The notes under the pieces: model-generated
Seen by the model: only the letters and a program-made list of their open reading frames with translations
The model's database searches: none
What the model was told of the DNA's origin: nothing
Translations under genes and position numbers: made by a program
Shown here: piece by piece, positions 42,840-53,162 of the stretch
Numbering within the stretch: the first letter of the stretch is position 1
Layout: each line of letters begins with the position of its first letter
From: Bacteroidales bacterium
GTDB taxonomy: Bacteria > Bacteroidota > Bacteroidia > Bacteroidales > F082
Assembly: GCA_017561025.1 (NCBI GenBank)
Contig: JAFZDU010000108.1
Coordinates: 51,806-115,805, forward strand
DNA length: 64,000 nucleotides
Reading direction: 5' to 3'

Positions 42840-44606
42840 CTAAACGTTGATGTCTAAATTAAGTGATTCTTTAATGTCAAAAAGGTTAGGGTTGTCGTTA
42901 GCCATCTTCTCGAACTTCTGCTTGTCGGTGTATAGGACGACTTCCCTAGGGCGTTCCAATAACTCTTCTTTAAGAACAAATTGATTGTTGTGCAGTGCTT
43001 TTTTGAGGAACTCATGTAAGGCCTGCATGTTATTCACGTCTTTAATGACTAGTATATTGTCTATCTTGAATATTACTTCCGTTTTGCCGTTCATCCTAGG
43101 CTCGGCGTTTTTAATGCCTGCTATAAATACTGGCGAGGTCTGCTGATAAGAAATCATGAAGTCGTTCCATGCCTTGTCGAGCTGTTCCTGTGTGAAGTCG
43201 TTGTTCCATACTTCTTCCACCACCTCTTGTTTCTTAGGCTCGTCGGCAGTGATTGATATAGTGCCGGCTCTGTTCATCCTTGTTACTCTTACAGTAGTTT
43301 GTTGAGGCTGCTGAGTTTGCTGAGCTTGTTGCACTGGTCTTTGTTGAGGCATCTGAGGCATCTGAGGCGTCTGGGGCTGTTGAGGCTGCTGCATCTGAGG
43401 TTGAGGTGCTTGCGGCTGTTGAGGTCGTTGCGCTTGTTGACTTTGAACAGATGCCTGAACTTGTTGACTTGTAGTCCTGTAGTCTTGTTGGCTCTGAGCA
43501 GGCTGCGCGGCTGGAGCTTGTGCAAAGCACATTTTCATCAAGCATATTTCCAGGTGCAATCGTTTGTTGCTGCTGTTTCTGAAATTAAGGTCGCATTGGT
43601 TGGCGAGGTCTAGTGACTTAAGGAGGAAATATTGAGAGCATTTTTGAGCTTGTTCTGCATATCTCATCTTAAGTTGTCGGCTCACCTCCATGATGTCGAT
43701 GACTCTGGTGTCTTTGCCAAGGAGCAGGTTTCTGAGATGTGTCGACAAGCCTTGTATGAAATGTTGTATATCGAAGCCGTTCTTTACGACATCGTTGAGC
43801 AGTAATAGGATAGAGTTGGTGTCTTTAGCTAAGATATAGTCTATCATTCTGAAATAATACTCGTAATCGAGAACGTTGAGGTTGTTGATTACGTCTTTGT
43901 ATGTTATGTTGTTTCCTGAGAAACTCACCATTTGGTCGAAGATGGAAAGAGCGTCGCGGAGTGCACCGTCGGCTTTTTGTGCTATGATGTTGAGAGCTTC
44001 TTCTTCGGCTGTTATGTTTTCTTTTGCAGCTATGTTCTGCAGATGCTTGCTTATATCGTCAACGGTGATTCTCTTGAAATCGAATATCTGGCATCGTGAC
44101 AGAATTGTTGGTATGATCTTGTGCTTCTCTGTTGTGGCCAGGATGAATTTTGCGTATGCTGGCGGCTCCTCCAATGTCTTGAGGAAGGCATTGAAAGCGG
44201 CTTGCGAAAGCATGTGGACCTCGTCGATGATATATACCTTATATTTTCCGACTTGAGGAGGTATTCTCACCTGGTCGACGAGATTGCGGATGTCGTCGAC
44301 AGAGTTATTTGATGCGGCATCTAACTCATAAATGTTGAATGAGTTGGAGTTGTTGAAGCTTTTGCATGATTCGCATTCGTCGCAGGCTTCTATGTCGGAT
44401 GTCGGATTCATACAGTTGATGGTCTTGGCCATGATTCTGGCGCATGTCGTCTTGCCCACACCTCTAGGTCCGCAAAATAAAAATGCCTGCGCTAAGGTGT
44501 TGGTCCTTATAGCATTTTGTAATGTTGACGTTATGGCCTTCTGCCCAACTACACTGTCGAATGTTACAGGTCTGTATTTCCTTGCTGATACAACAAAATT
44601 ATCCAT
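42840..44606 (-). CDS. dnaX: DNA polymerase III subunits gamma/tau
   Basis: Clamp-loader ATPase of the replisome. Walker A GPRGVGKTTCARI, the zinc cysteines around CDECESC, the DEVH box and SRC sensor motif (ILSRCQIFDF) are present. A Gln/Pro-rich low-complexity linker (about 375-460) joins the clamp loader to the C-terminal part. Inside the linker the peptide DYRTTSQQ is encoded by an octamer array. The 588-residue length is normal for Bacteroidetes. Confidence 0.97.
   Translation of the reverse strand: MDNFVVSARKYRPVTFDSVVGQKAITSTLQNAIRTNTLAQAFLFCGPRGVGKTTCARIMAKTINCMNPTSDIEACDECESCKSFNNSNSFNIYELDAASNNSVDDIRNLVDQVRIPPQVGKYKVYIIDEVHMLSQAAFNAFLKTLEEPPAYAKFILATTEKHKIIPTILSRCQIFDFKRITVDDISKHLQNIAAKENITAEEEALNIIAQKADGALRDALSIFDQMVSFSGNNITYKDVINNLNVLDYEYYFRMIDYILAKDTNSILLLLNDVVKNGFDIQHFIQGLSTHLRNLLLGKDTRVIDIMEVSRQLKMRYAEQAQKCSQYFLLKSLDLANQCDLNFRNSSNKRLHLEICLMKMCFAQAPAAQPAQSQQDYRTTSQQVQASVQSQQAQRPQQPQAPQPQMQQPQQPQTPQMPQMPQQRPVQQAQQTQQPQQTTVRVTRMNRAGTISITADEPKKQEVVEEVWNNDFTQEQLDKAWNDFMISYQQTSPVFIAGIKNAEPRMNGKTEVIFKIDNILVIKDVNNMQALHEFLKKALHNNQFVLKEELLERPREVVLYTDKQKFEKMANDNPNLFDIKESLNLDINV
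43458..43497. repeat. Octamer array inside dnaX
   Basis: AACTTGTT, GACTTGTA, GTCCTGTA, GTCTTGTT, GGCTCTGA in 8-bp register; same unit type as 4005-4036 and 28325-28348. It encodes the QQDYRTTSQQ part of the linker. Confidence 0.8.
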
Positions 44607-44712
44607 GATGCCATTTTTTTTAATTCAAGCCGTAAAATTACAAGTTTTCTTCGAGCTTTTTATACTTTTTATATTTTTTTATAAAAAAACACTTTCATAA
44701 CGTCTAATTACT

Positions 44713-44720
44713 TATTTTTG
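44713..44720 (+). promoter_or_regulatory. -7 element for porW
   Basis: TATTTTTG, 78 bp before the GTG start. This leaves a leader of about 70 nt. Confidence 0.6.
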
Positions 44721-44798
44721 CATATTCGGAATGTAATGTCGAAATAAAAGACAGAAAATTGAGTTATATTCGTTGATAATTTTAAAAACTATCAGAAA

Positions 44799-47513
44799 GT
44801 GTTGAAAACAAGTAGAAGCAAATTTAGAAATATCTTATTCGTATTGTTGTCGGTATTAGTGCTAACGTCTTGTTCTACAAAGAAAAACAAATGGAACAGA
44901 AGAGTGTATCACAACCTGACAAGTCATTATAACGTCTGGTGGAACGGCGACCAAAGCGTGAAAGAAGGAGAGAAGGCTTTGAGAGAGGCGGTCAAAGATG
45001 ATTACACTATCATCCTTCCTGTCTTCAATTATGGAACCAAAGAAAACGCCTTGTCTCTTAATTCCAATATGGATAGAGCAATAGAGAAAGCTTCCATCAG
45101 CATACAGCGTCACTCTATGCGTTTCGGCGGTAAAGAGTACGTCAAGTGGATCGACGACTCCTATCTCGTGATGGCAAAAGCCAATTTCTACAAACAAGAA
45201 TACATCCCGGCACGTCGTACTTTCGACTATGTCACAAACTCATACAAATATTACGATGTGACTCATACAGCTAACCTATGGCTGGCCAAGACTTATATCG
45301 AGACAGAACAATATCCTAAGGCAGAAGCTATACTTCAGTCGTTGATAGTGACAACATCGCAGACCGACAAAATGCCTAAGTATGTGAGAAACAACCTCGA
45401 TTTGGTTTATGCAGATTTCTATATCAAACAGAAACAATATGACAATGCGGTGAAATATCTTAAAAGCGCATTGCTGAAGAACCTCGACAGACAAACTCGG
45501 GTGAGAGCGATGTTCATATTAGGCCAGATCTATGAAATGCAAAACGATTCTAGAAGAGCAAGCGAACAGTTCGAGGCAGTGATAAAGAAACACCCTAACT
45601 ACGAGATGACATTCGAAGCTCAGATGAACCTGGCTAGATGCTATAGCATTGGCGACACTGCATCCATCATGAAGATGTTCTGGAAAATGCTCGACGACTT
45701 CAAAAATGTTGAATACAAAGACAGAATATATTTCGCGATGTCGGACGTGGCTTTGAAAGAAAGCAACGAAGCTCTCGGAATAAAATATCTTAGAAACTCA
45801 GTGGCGACAAGCAAGACAAATCCACGCCAAAAAGTGAAATCTGCATTGAAGGTCGCTACAATGTTGTTCGACAATAAGGAATATGTTCTTTCACAGGCTT
45901 ACTACGACACTGTCGTTATGACAATGGACAGAACATATCCTGAATATGACAGCCTTCTTAATCTTTCTGTCATGCTCACCGATTTGGTGGAAAATCTTAC
46001 AGTATATCAGCTTCAAGACAGTCTCTTGCGTCTCGCCGATATGGATTCGGTCTCGAGAAATAAGATAATCACTCAGGTTATTGAAGATTATAAGGCTGAA
46101 CAGGAACGTATCCAAAAAGAGAAGGAATTGCAGGAACAACTTGCACAACTTGGTGGCAACGACAAAATCGCGACACCTGACATGGGCAGCAGTTCAACAT
46201 CTTCATCACCAGGATGGTATTTCTATAACCAGACATCACTCACACGCGGCGCAACAGAATTTAGAAACAAATGGGGTAACAGACAGCTGGAAGACTTCTG
46301 GTTTATCAAGAATAAACAAAGCATGATGTCGGAAGAAGAAGCTGAACAACAAGAGCTTCTCGAATATTTCTCTAAGGAAGAACTGGCGAATTTGTCAGAA
46401 GAAGAGATAGAGAAACTTCTAGAAGAACGCAAAGAAGCGACTCCTGTAGATACTGCACAATATCAGCCTACCGACATAGGATATTATCTCCAACAGCTTC
46501 CATTCTCGGCAAAACAAAAGGAAGATGCTAATGAACAGATTCTCCAAGCCTTGAATAATATCGGTTACATTTACTATGACAATCTCCAAGATTACAAGAA
46601 TTCTATAGATGCATATACAGAATTGAACGAGCGTTATCCTGAAAACGAACACGAGCTGACATCATGGTATTATCTCTATAAGATGCATGGCGAGAGAAAA
46701 GAGTATGACAAGGCTGAGCATTACAAGAATCAGATTCTTAACAAATATCCAGATTCAAATCAGGCAAAGATTATCATCGATCCAGAGTATTTCATCAAAG
46801 AACAGGAAAAAGGCATGGAGGCATCCAACTTATATTCAAAGACATTCGATGCATATAAGAAAGGACAGTTCCAACGTGTGAGGATGAATGTGGAGAAGGC
46901 CCGTGAATTATGCCCGGACGATACATTGCTGATGCCTCGTTTTGAATTCCTTGATGCTATATCTATCGGTCAGCTTGAGGTCGTAGACTCTATGGCCTAT
47001 GCGCTATATCGTCTCGTGCAGAACTATCCTGAAAGCAGCATCAAACCTCATGCTATGGAAGTCTTGCTGATTGCCAATGAGATGTATAACTTAGGACTTC
47101 CTGTTGAGAGCGCTCGTCAGAAAGAAAAAGAACCAGAAAAAGAATATCCATATCAATATAGTCCAAAAGGTGAGTATTACGTGATGATAGTATGTAACAC
47201 TAAAAACGTGAGAGTAAATCCTTTGAAGGTGCGTCTCAACGACTTCAACAAGGAAAGCTTCCGAATGTTGCAGCTCGAAGTCAAGAACGTTATGCTTAAC
47301 AAACAAGAGACGATAATCACTATCGAAGAGTTTGAAAACAGATCAAAGGCTGAAGATTATAAGACAGCTATGTTCTTGAATGACTATCTGTTCGGTGGTA
47401 TTAAAGAAGATCAATATAAGGTTATGTTGATTTCTAAAGAAAACTATCCGATATTCTTCTCCAACAAGAATGTTGATGAATATCTGGAATTCTGGAATTT
47501 AAAAGCGAAGTAA
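44799..47513 (+). CDS. porW: T9SS lipoprotein PorW/SprE (TPR protein)
   Basis: Large outer-membrane lipoprotein with many TPR repeats, needed for type IX secretion and gliding in relatives. The signal peptide ends in lipobox LTSC (Cys25). The mature start NRRVYHNLTSHYNVWWNGD is characteristic of the family. TPR-like helices run through about 120-750. No ATG is available: the frame starts GTG (44799) or TTG (44802), an unusual weak start. The bactofilin gene follows after 20 bp. Confidence 0.88.
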   Translation: MLKTSRSKFRNILFVLLSVLVLTSCSTKKNKWNRRVYHNLTSHYNVWWNGDQSVKEGEKALREAVKDDYTIILPVFNYGTKENALSLNSNMDRAIEKASISIQRHSMRFGGKEYVKWIDDSYLVMAKANFYKQEYIPARRTFDYVTNSYKYYDVTHTANLWLAKTYIETEQYPKAEAILQSLIVTTSQTDKMPKYVRNNLDLVYADFYIKQKQYDNAVKYLKSALLKNLDRQTRVRAMFILGQIYEMQNDSRRASEQFEAVIKKHPNYEMTFEAQMNLARCYSIGDTASIMKMFWKMLDDFKNVEYKDRIYFAMSDVALKESNEALGIKYLRNSVATSKTNPRQKVKSALKVATMLFDNKEYVLSQAYYDTVVMTMDRTYPEYDSLLNLSVMLTDLVENLTVYQLQDSLLRLADMDSVSRNKIITQVIEDYKAEQERIQKEKELQEQLAQLGGNDKIATPDMGSSSTSSSPGWYFYNQTSLTRGATEFRNKWGNRQLEDFWFIKNKQSMMSEEEAEQQELLEYFSKEELANLSEEEIEKLLEERKEATPVDTAQYQPTDIGYYLQQLPFSAKQKEDANEQILQALNNIGYIYYDNLQDYKNSIDAYTELNERYPENEHELTSWYYLYKMHGERKEYDKAEHYKNQILNKYPDSNQAKIIIDPEYFIKEQEKGMEASNLYSKTFDAYKKGQFQRVRMNVEKARELCPDDTLLMPRFEFLDAISIGQLEVVDSMAYALYRLVQNYPESSIKPHAMEVLLIANEMYNLGLPVESARQKEKEPEKEYPYQYSPKGEYYVMIVCNTKNVRVNPLKVRLNDFNKESFRMLQLEVKNVMLNKQETIITIEEFENRSKAEDYKTAMFLNDYLFGGIKEDQYKVMLISKENYPIFFSNKNVDEYLEFWNLKAK

Positions 47514-47533
47514 AATGTAAAAAAAACAATATC

Positions 47534-47896
47534 ATGAGTAATAACGAAAGCCCTGCAAGAAACATTATAGGCAACGGCACTATAATCAAAGGAGAAATTG
47601 AATCAAACGGTGATATCCGCATAGATGGAAAAGTAATAGGATTGTTGAAATCCAATGGCAAGATCGTCTTGGGACAAAATGGTGTCATCGAAGGTGATAT
47701 CTTCTGTAAACATGCAGATCTGTCAGGTCGTGTAAACGGTACTATCCATGTCGACGAACTCACATCATTGAAATCTACATCACGCGTAGAGGGTGAACTT
47801 ACAACAAAACAATTATATATTGAAATCGGTGCTATCTTCACAGGCAAGTGCGAGATGGGTAAGATAGATGCTCCAAAAGTAGAAAACAAGAAATAA
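47534..47896 (+). CDS. Bactofilin-family cytoskeletal protein
   Basis: A 120-residue polymer-forming protein made almost wholly of the bactofilin beta-helix (GNGTIIKGEIESNGDIRIDGKVIG, in part, then GVIEGDIFCKHADLSGRVNGTI). Bactofilins form filaments without nucleotide and organise envelope growth in the cytoplasm or at the membrane. The ATG of the next gene overlaps its stop by one base. Confidence 0.92.
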   Translation: MSNNESPARNIIGNGTIIKGEIESNGDIRIDGKVIGLLKSNGKIVLGQNGVIEGDIFCKHADLSGRVNGTIHVDELTSLKSTSRVEGELTTKQLYIEIGAIFTGKCEMGKIDAPKVENKK

Positions 47897-48285
47897 TGAA
47901 ATCTGTAAAGAAAAGATTTTATATATCATTACTTTGCCTTTTCGGATTGTTGTGGGGCGCAAGCATGCTGCTCTTTAGTTACGTTCCTCAGTATGTCACA
48001 CAGCATTGGCCGCTGCTGATGCTGCTCTTTGCTTTGGTGAGCGTCGTGATATTTGTCATGACTATGAAGATAAGAGCTAAAGGCGATGTCCATAAGTTGA
48101 CTAATTTCCATATGATAGCAACGATAGTGAAACTTGTCGCATATCTTGCAATCATAGTGACTTATGTCATGAATTTTCCTGAAGATAAAATAGCATTTGT
48201 CATCACATTCTTAACATATTATTTATGTTTCACTACTTTTGAGACATATATGTTGGTTAGAAAAAATAATAATAAAGATGAATAA
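47896..48285 (+). CDS. Small membrane protein, four helices
   Basis: No function recognised. The 129 residues contain four likely membrane helices at about 8-28, 40-58, 73-93 and 97-120. It overlaps bactofilin at its start (1 nt) and folE at its end (8 nt), so all three are translationally coupled. It might help place bactofilin at the membrane (inference from context only). Confidence 0.75.
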   Translation: MKSVKKRFYISLLCLFGLLWGASMLLFSYVPQYVTQHWPLLMLLFALVSVVIFVMTMKIRAKGDVHKLTNFHMIATIVKLVAYLAIIVTYVMNFPEDKIAFVITFLTYYLCFTTFETYMLVRKNNNKDE

Positions 48286-48889
48286 CGAGATTATCGGTTA
48301 CGAAAGGATAGATAAATATAATCCTGAGAAATTAGAGAAGCTGCAAGAACATTATGCAGCGATTTTGGAATTGCTTGGTGAAGATGTCACACGCGAAGGA
48401 TTGGAGAAGACACCTTTGCGCGTAGCTAAGTCGATGCAGTTTCTTACACAAGGATACACCATGAATCCTATTGATATATTATTGTCGGCACGGTTCAAGG
48501 AAGACTATCGCCAGATGGTTGTCGTGAAAGACATAGAATTGTTCTCATTATGTGAGCATCACATGATACCATTCATTGGCAAGGCACATGTCGCATATAT
48601 TCCTAATGGCTATATCACAGGCTTGAGCAAGATAGCTCGCGTAGTTGAAGCGTATTCAAGAAGATTGCAGGTTCAAGAGCGACTGACAACCCAGATCAAG
48701 GAAGCCATCAACGAAGCATTGCATCCTCTTGGAGTGGCAGTCGTCATAGAGGCACGACATTTGTGTATGAGCATGCGCGGCGTTCAGAAACAAAACTCGG
48801 TGACAACGACATCTGATTTCACAGGTGCATTCGAGCGTAGCGAGACACGCGCTGAGTTCTTGCAACTCATAGGTTCAAATTTACATTAA
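48278..48889 (+). CDS. folE: GTP cyclohydrolase I
   Basis: First step of folate (dihydroneopterin triphosphate) synthesis from GTP. Zinc and catalytic residues are in [18 protein letters not shown] and [12 protein letters not shown], with the C-terminal Cys motif [12 protein letters not shown] used ATG 48278 ([11 protein letters not shown]); the frame stays open further upstream but that lies in the previous gene. Length (203 aa) is normal. Confidence 0.96.
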   Translation: MNNEIIGYERIDKYNPEKLEKLQEHYAAILELLGEDVTREGLEKTPLRVAKSMQFLTQGYTMNPIDILLSARFKEDYRQMVVVKDIELFSLCEHHMIPFIGKAHVAYIPNGYITGLSKIARVVEAYSRRLQVQERLTTQIKEAINEALHPLGVAVVIEARHLCMSMRGVQKQNSVTTTSDFTGAFERSETRAEFLQLIGSNLH

Positions 48890-48914
48890 TAATAAACAAC
48901 CAATACTAACAGTT

Positions 48915-49652
48915 ATGATGAATCAATTTAATGGAAACTACAATCCACAAAGGTCAATGACACAGGATATGTCAAGATCTTTTGTTTCTACAGTGTTTAT
49001 GTGGATGTTTGCAGCCCTCGGAATAACAGCAGCGACTGCATATTTGTTCGGAACCAATGAAGCCTTGTTCAGTATGCTGATACAAGTTACACCTCAAGGC
49101 GGTGCTAAGATGAGCATGCTCGGATGGATAGTGACATTCGCTCCTTTTATTATTGTGATAGCCATGTCGGCAAGAATGCACAAAATGTCAGTTCAAAAAA
49201 CAGTCCTTATGTATGTTGTATATTCCATACTCATGGGAGTCAGCCTCAGCTTCATATTCTGGGCCTATACAGCAGCATCTATCTTCAAGACTTTCATTAT
49301 CACAGCAGGAATGTTCGGCGTGATGGCAGTTATGGGTTACACTACAAAGACAGACCTTACAAAATTCGGTTCTTTTCTTATGATGGCATTGATAGGCATG
49401 ATTATAGCCACTTTGGTCAACTTCTTCATGCATAGTGCAAGATTGGACTATATCATCAGTATTATAGGAGTTCTCGTATTCACAGGCCTCACAGCTTATG
49501 ACGTTCAGAAAATAAAACAAATAGGTGATACAGGTTTCAGCGACGGCGAAATTATGGCTAAAACAACAGTGTTTGCAGCCTTGAGCCTTTACCTCGACTT
49601 CTTGAATCTCTTCTTGTATCTGCTTAGATTCTTCGGTAATTCTAGAGATTAA
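48915..49652 (+). CDS. Bax inhibitor-1/YccA family membrane protein
   Basis: A 245-residue protein with seven likely membrane helices and the BI-1 pattern in GLTAYDVQKIKQIG near the C-terminus. Members are Ca2+-leak channels or regulators of membrane proteases (YccA and FtsH); function here is not known. It follows folE by 25 bp in the same direction. Confidence 0.9.
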   Translation: MMNQFNGNYNPQRSMTQDMSRSFVSTVFMWMFAALGITAATAYLFGTNEALFSMLIQVTPQGGAKMSMLGWIVTFAPFIIVIAMSARMHKMSVQKTVLMYVVYSILMGVSLSFIFWAYTAASIFKTFIITAGMFGVMAVMGYTTKTDLTKFGSFLMMALIGMIIATLVNFFMHSARLDYIISIIGVLVFTGLTAYDVQKIKQIGDTGFSDGEIMAKTTVFAALSLYLDFLNLFLYLLRFFGNSRD

Positions 49653-49715
49653 CAAGGACATAACTCCCTAATCATAAGACAAACTATAAACTACATAAAA
49701 CTATAAAATTAAACT

Positions 49716-50600
49716 ATGAAAGCATATGTATTTCCGGGACAGGGTGCCCAGTTCGTCGGAATGGGAAAAGATCTTTATGATAAGTTTCCTAAGGCGAAAG
49801 ACATGTTCAATAAAGCTAATGATATCCTCGGATTTTCTATCACCGATATCATGTTCGAAGGCACAGCCGACGACTTGAAACAGACAAAGGTTACGCAGCC
49901 AGCTATCTTCCTTCATTCAGTTATCTTGGCAAAAATGTTGGGCGATACATTCAAGCCTGATATGGTAGCAGGTCACTCTTTGGGTGAGTTCTCGGCATTG
50001 GTGGCCAACAACACTCTTCAATTTGAAGATGGCTTGCGTCTCGTTGCAGCACGCGCTAATGCTATGCAGGCAGCCTGCGAAGAAAATCCTGGCACAATGG
50101 CAGCTGTTCTCGGTCTCGATAATGAGAAAATAGAGACAATATGTGCATCTATAAAAGAAGAAATCGTTATCCCTGCTAATTACAACTGCAACGGACAGGT
50201 TGTTATCTCAGGCAGCCTTAGAGGCGTTGAGATTGCTTGTGAACTTCTTAAGGAAGCTGGAGCAAAACGCGCTCTTCCTTTGCAAGTCGGTGGTGCATTC
50301 CACAGCCCTCTCATGGAACCAGCTCGCGTTAAACTCGCAGAGGCTATACAAAATACTAGATTCAGTGAAGGTATTTGCCCAATATATCAGAACGTTACAG
50401 GTCAGGCAGTATGCTCTCCTGATATCATCAAAGCAAATCTTATCTCTCAACTTACAGCTCCAGTACGCTGGACGCAGACAATGGGCAATATGATTGCCAA
50501 CGGTCTTACAGAAGTAGTTGAAGTCGGACCTGGAACAGTCTTGCAAGGTTTGTTCAAAAAAGCCGGGTCAGAACTCATGATATCTGGTGCAGAAATATAA
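49716..50600 (+). CDS. fabD: Malonyl-CoA:ACP transacylase
   Basis: Transfers malonyl from CoA to acyl carrier protein for fatty-acid synthesis. The oxyanion GQGAQ motif is at residues 7-11, and the nucleophile Ser is in AGHSLGEFSAL. The His motif lies in GGAFHSPLM. The 294-residue length is normal. The S41 protease gene begins 4 bp later. Confidence 0.97.
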   Translation: MKAYVFPGQGAQFVGMGKDLYDKFPKAKDMFNKANDILGFSITDIMFEGTADDLKQTKVTQPAIFLHSVILAKMLGDTFKPDMVAGHSLGEFSALVANNTLQFEDGLRLVAARANAMQAACEENPGTMAAVLGLDNEKIETICASIKEEIVIPANYNCNGQVVISGSLRGVEIACELLKEAGAKRALPLQVGGAFHSPLMEPARVKLAEAIQNTRFSEGICPIYQNVTGQAVCSPDIIKANLISQLTAPVRWTQTMGNMIANGLTEVVEVGPGTVLQGLFKKAGSELMISGAEI

Positions 50601-50604
50601 TAAG

Positions 50605-52197
50605 ATGAAAAATAAAACTATAATGCCGATAATCTTGGCTGCTGTAATGGCAGTCGGTGTGATGTTGGGTGTTAATATATCTAAAACAAATAATATTGTC
50701 ACTGCCTATAAAGGTGGTGACAATTTGTCTTGTATAAATGATGTATTTTCTCTCATCGACAAAGAATATGTAGATACCATTAATATAAAAGAACTTCAGG
50801 TAAAGGCCATAAACCATGTGCTGGAGTCGATGGATCCGCATAGCGAATATATAAAGCCAGAAATACTGGATGACGTCAACGACAATCTTCATGGCAGCTT
50901 TGAAGGTATAGGCGTTTCGTTTAGAATAGAAAAAGACACTATCACAATCATAAATACTATAAAAGGCGGACCTTCCGAGAAGGTTGGCATCCTAGCCGGC
51001 GATAGAATAGTGTATGTGGGAGATACTTTGGTGGCAGGAACTAAAGTGACCAACAAAGATGCAATGCGTCTGCTTAAAGGTCCAAAGAAAAGCAAAGTCG
51101 ATGTCAAGATTAAAAGACATGGCATCAACGATTTGCTCGACTTTACCATCACAAGAGATGTCATCCCAACATATAGTGTCGATGTGGCTTATATGATAGA
51201 TGACAATATAGGCTTTATAAAACTGACAAAGTTCTCTCAGACCACGCATAAAGAATTTGTTAATGCAGTGAGAACTCTGAAAGCGGAAGGCATGACGCAG
51301 CTTATACTCGATTTGAGAGATAATACCGGAGGCTATTTGGGTGAAGCTGTGGGAATAGTTGATGAGATGCTTGCCGATAATAATCTGATAGTATATACCG
51401 AAGGAGAACATAGAGAACGTTCCTATATATTCTCGCGTCATAGAGGATTGTGGGAAAACAATGATGTGGTTGTCTTGATTAACGAAGGTTCTGCCAGTGC
51501 TAGCGAAATAGTGGCAGGAGCTCTTCAAGATAATGACAGAGGTGTAATAATAGGACGTCGCTCTTTTGGAAAAGGCCTGGTGCAAGAACAATTTGATCTC
51601 GGTGAGAATGGTGCGGTGCGCCTCACTGTCGCTCGTTATTATACGCCTACTGGACGTTGCATACAAAAGCCTTTTGAGGGAAGTAAGGAAGAATACTTGC
51701 TGGAAGAATATTCTCGTTATACTACAGGAGAGATGTTTAGCATAGATAGCATCCACTTCGCCGATTCGTTGAAATATGTCACTCCAGGAGGTAAGATAGT
51801 GTATGGAGGAGGCGGTATCATGCCTGATATTTACGTGCCATTGAAGGACGACAGCACTCATTATTTCTTTAATAAGATGGCAAATAACAGTATTTTGTTC
51901 CAATATGCTTTTGATTATTCTGATATGCATCGTAAGGATATTTTGGCTTATGGCGATGTGAAGAGATTCTGTAATGAATTTGTCTTCACAGATGCTATGT
52001 TTGATGAGCTGATGCGACGTACAGAAGAGAAAAAGATCAAAGGAACTAAGGAAGACAAGGCAAAGGCAAGAGAATTGTCTGAACCATTGTTTAAGGCCTA
52101 TGTCGCAAGAAATGTCTTCGGTGACGAGGCCTTCTATCCAGTTTATGAGCCTATGGATGAGATATTGCAAAAGGCGATAGAGGTTTTAAAGGACTAG
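50605..52197 (+). CDS. Carboxy-terminal processing protease (S41)
   Basis: Exported serine protease: N-terminal signal anchor (TIMPIILAAVMAVGVMLGVNI), an S41 N-terminal domain, a PDZ domain at about 75-155 (GIGVSFRIEKDTITIINTI, in part), then the catalytic core with Ser in NEGSASASEIVAGAL and Lys in GRRSFGKGLVQEQ. It trims C-termini of periplasmic proteins. I used ATG 50605 (MKNKTIM); the earlier ATG lies in fabD. A -7 box and the DUF177 gene follow. Confidence 0.93.
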   Translation: MKNKTIMPIILAAVMAVGVMLGVNISKTNNIVTAYKGGDNLSCINDVFSLIDKEYVDTINIKELQVKAINHVLESMDPHSEYIKPEILDDVNDNLHGSFEGIGVSFRIEKDTITIINTIKGGPSEKVGILAGDRIVYVGDTLVAGTKVTNKDAMRLLKGPKKSKVDVKIKRHGINDLLDFTITRDVIPTYSVDVAYMIDDNIGFIKLTKFSQTTHKEFVNAVRTLKAEGMTQLILDLRDNTGGYLGEAVGIVDEMLADNNLIVYTEGEHRERSYIFSRHRGLWENNDVVVLINEGSASASEIVAGALQDNDRGVIIGRRSFGKGLVQEQFDLGENGAVRLTVARYYTPTGRCIQKPFEGSKEEYLLEEYSRYTTGEMFSIDSIHFADSLKYVTPGGKIVYGGGGIMPDIYVPLKDDSTHYFFNKMANNSILFQYAFDYSDMHRKDILAYGDVKRFCNEFVFTDAMFDELMRRTEEKKIKGTKEDKAKARELSEPLFKAYVARNVFGDEAFYPVYEPMDEILQKAIEVLKD

Positions 52198-52279
52198 ATG
52201 ATCTCGACACTTTAATCACTCTAACTCTTAAATATTCAAAAAATAAAAAGAAAACGTTTAAAAAATGAAATAATTTTGT

Positions 52280-52287
52280 TATCTTTG
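52280..52287 (+). promoter_or_regulatory. -7 element for DUF177-rpmF
   Basis: TATCTTTG, 22 bp before the ATG at 52310. Confidence 0.65.
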
Positions 52288-52309
52288 CAACCCGATTTTA
52301 GGGATTATT

Positions 52310-52837
52310 ATGAAGATGGGACACGATTACATATTGCCAATAGCAGGATTATCAATAGGTTATCACGATTTTGAATTCGAAATCGATGATAAATTCTTTG
52401 AGAATTTTGAGTTCTCTGAAGTACAAAAAGGCAGTGTAAAGGTCAATTTGAATGTCGAAAAGCACGAAAGAGAGTCTATTTTGACATTTAATTTTGATGG
52501 CAGTGTATTCATCCCATGTGACAGATGCAATGACGAATTTGAACAACCTATAGAAAACGAGGTTGTGATATATTTGAAATACGGACATGAATATGAAGAG
52601 GAATCAGACGATGTTATTGTTATTCCATCAGAAGAAGGTGAGTTCGATGTTTCAACTTTGATTTATGAATATATCATCTTGTCATTGCCAATTCACAGAG
52701 TTCATGAAGATATCAGCGAGTGCAATCAAGAAGTTATAGAATATCTTGAAAACGCCGCAAATCAGGTTGCAGAAAACGATGACATAGATCCTCGTTGGAA
52801 ATGTTTAGAAGAATTAAAGGGTAAAAAAGATAATTAA
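52310..52837 (+). CDS. DUF177 (YceD-like) protein
   Basis: Cytoplasmic protein linked to rRNA processing (YceD in E. coli, DUF177 in plants acts in 23S rRNA maturation). The 175 residues have the conserved Cys pair in CDRCNDEF and a second Cys (SECNQ). It sits just upstream of rpmF, the position typical for the family. The usual next genes plsX and fabH are absent here. Confidence 0.9.
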   Translation: MKMGHDYILPIAGLSIGYHDFEFEIDDKFFENFEFSEVQKGSVKVNLNVEKHERESILTFNFDGSVFIPCDRCNDEFEQPIENEVVIYLKYGHEYEEESDDVIVIPSEEGEFDVSTLIYEYIILSLPIHRVHEDISECNQEVIEYLENAANQVAENDDIDPRWKCLEELKGKKDN

Positions 52838-52860
52838 TTAACAATAAAAAATAGTGTAAA

Positions 52861-53049
52861 ATGGCACATCCTAAGAGAAGACAGTCTCACACAAGAGGCG
52901 CAAAGAGAAGAACACATTACAAGGCAGAAGCTCCAACATTAGCAGTATGCAAAGAAACTGGTACAATCCACGTTTATCACAGAGCTTACTACGTTGACGG
53001 TGACTTATACTACAAAGGTAAGTTAGTCATGGAAGGTGCTAAAAAATAA
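52861..53049 (+). CDS. rpmF: 50S ribosomal protein L32
   Basis: A 62-residue ribosomal protein (AHPKRRQSHTRGAKRRTHYK, in part). Only one Cys is present (AVCKETG), so it is the zinc-free form. It lies 23 bp after the DUF177 gene. Confidence 0.97.
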   Translation: MAHPKRRQSHTRGAKRRTHYKAEAPTLAVCKETGTIHVYHRAYYVDGDLYYKGKLVMEGAKK

Positions 53050-53162
53050 TCTTTGATTTAGCATTTTTACAAAGAACGAGTTTCATCTTGTTTATTAAGA
53101 ATAAATTTGTTTTGTCAGATATCAGATGACGAGACAAATTTTTCTTTTTTATATAATAAATA

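Noticed and set aside
43289-43613. Leu-rich or Ser/Thr-rich frames opposite or within dnaX as genes
   Set aside because: They are other-frame readings of the Gln/Pro linker codons.
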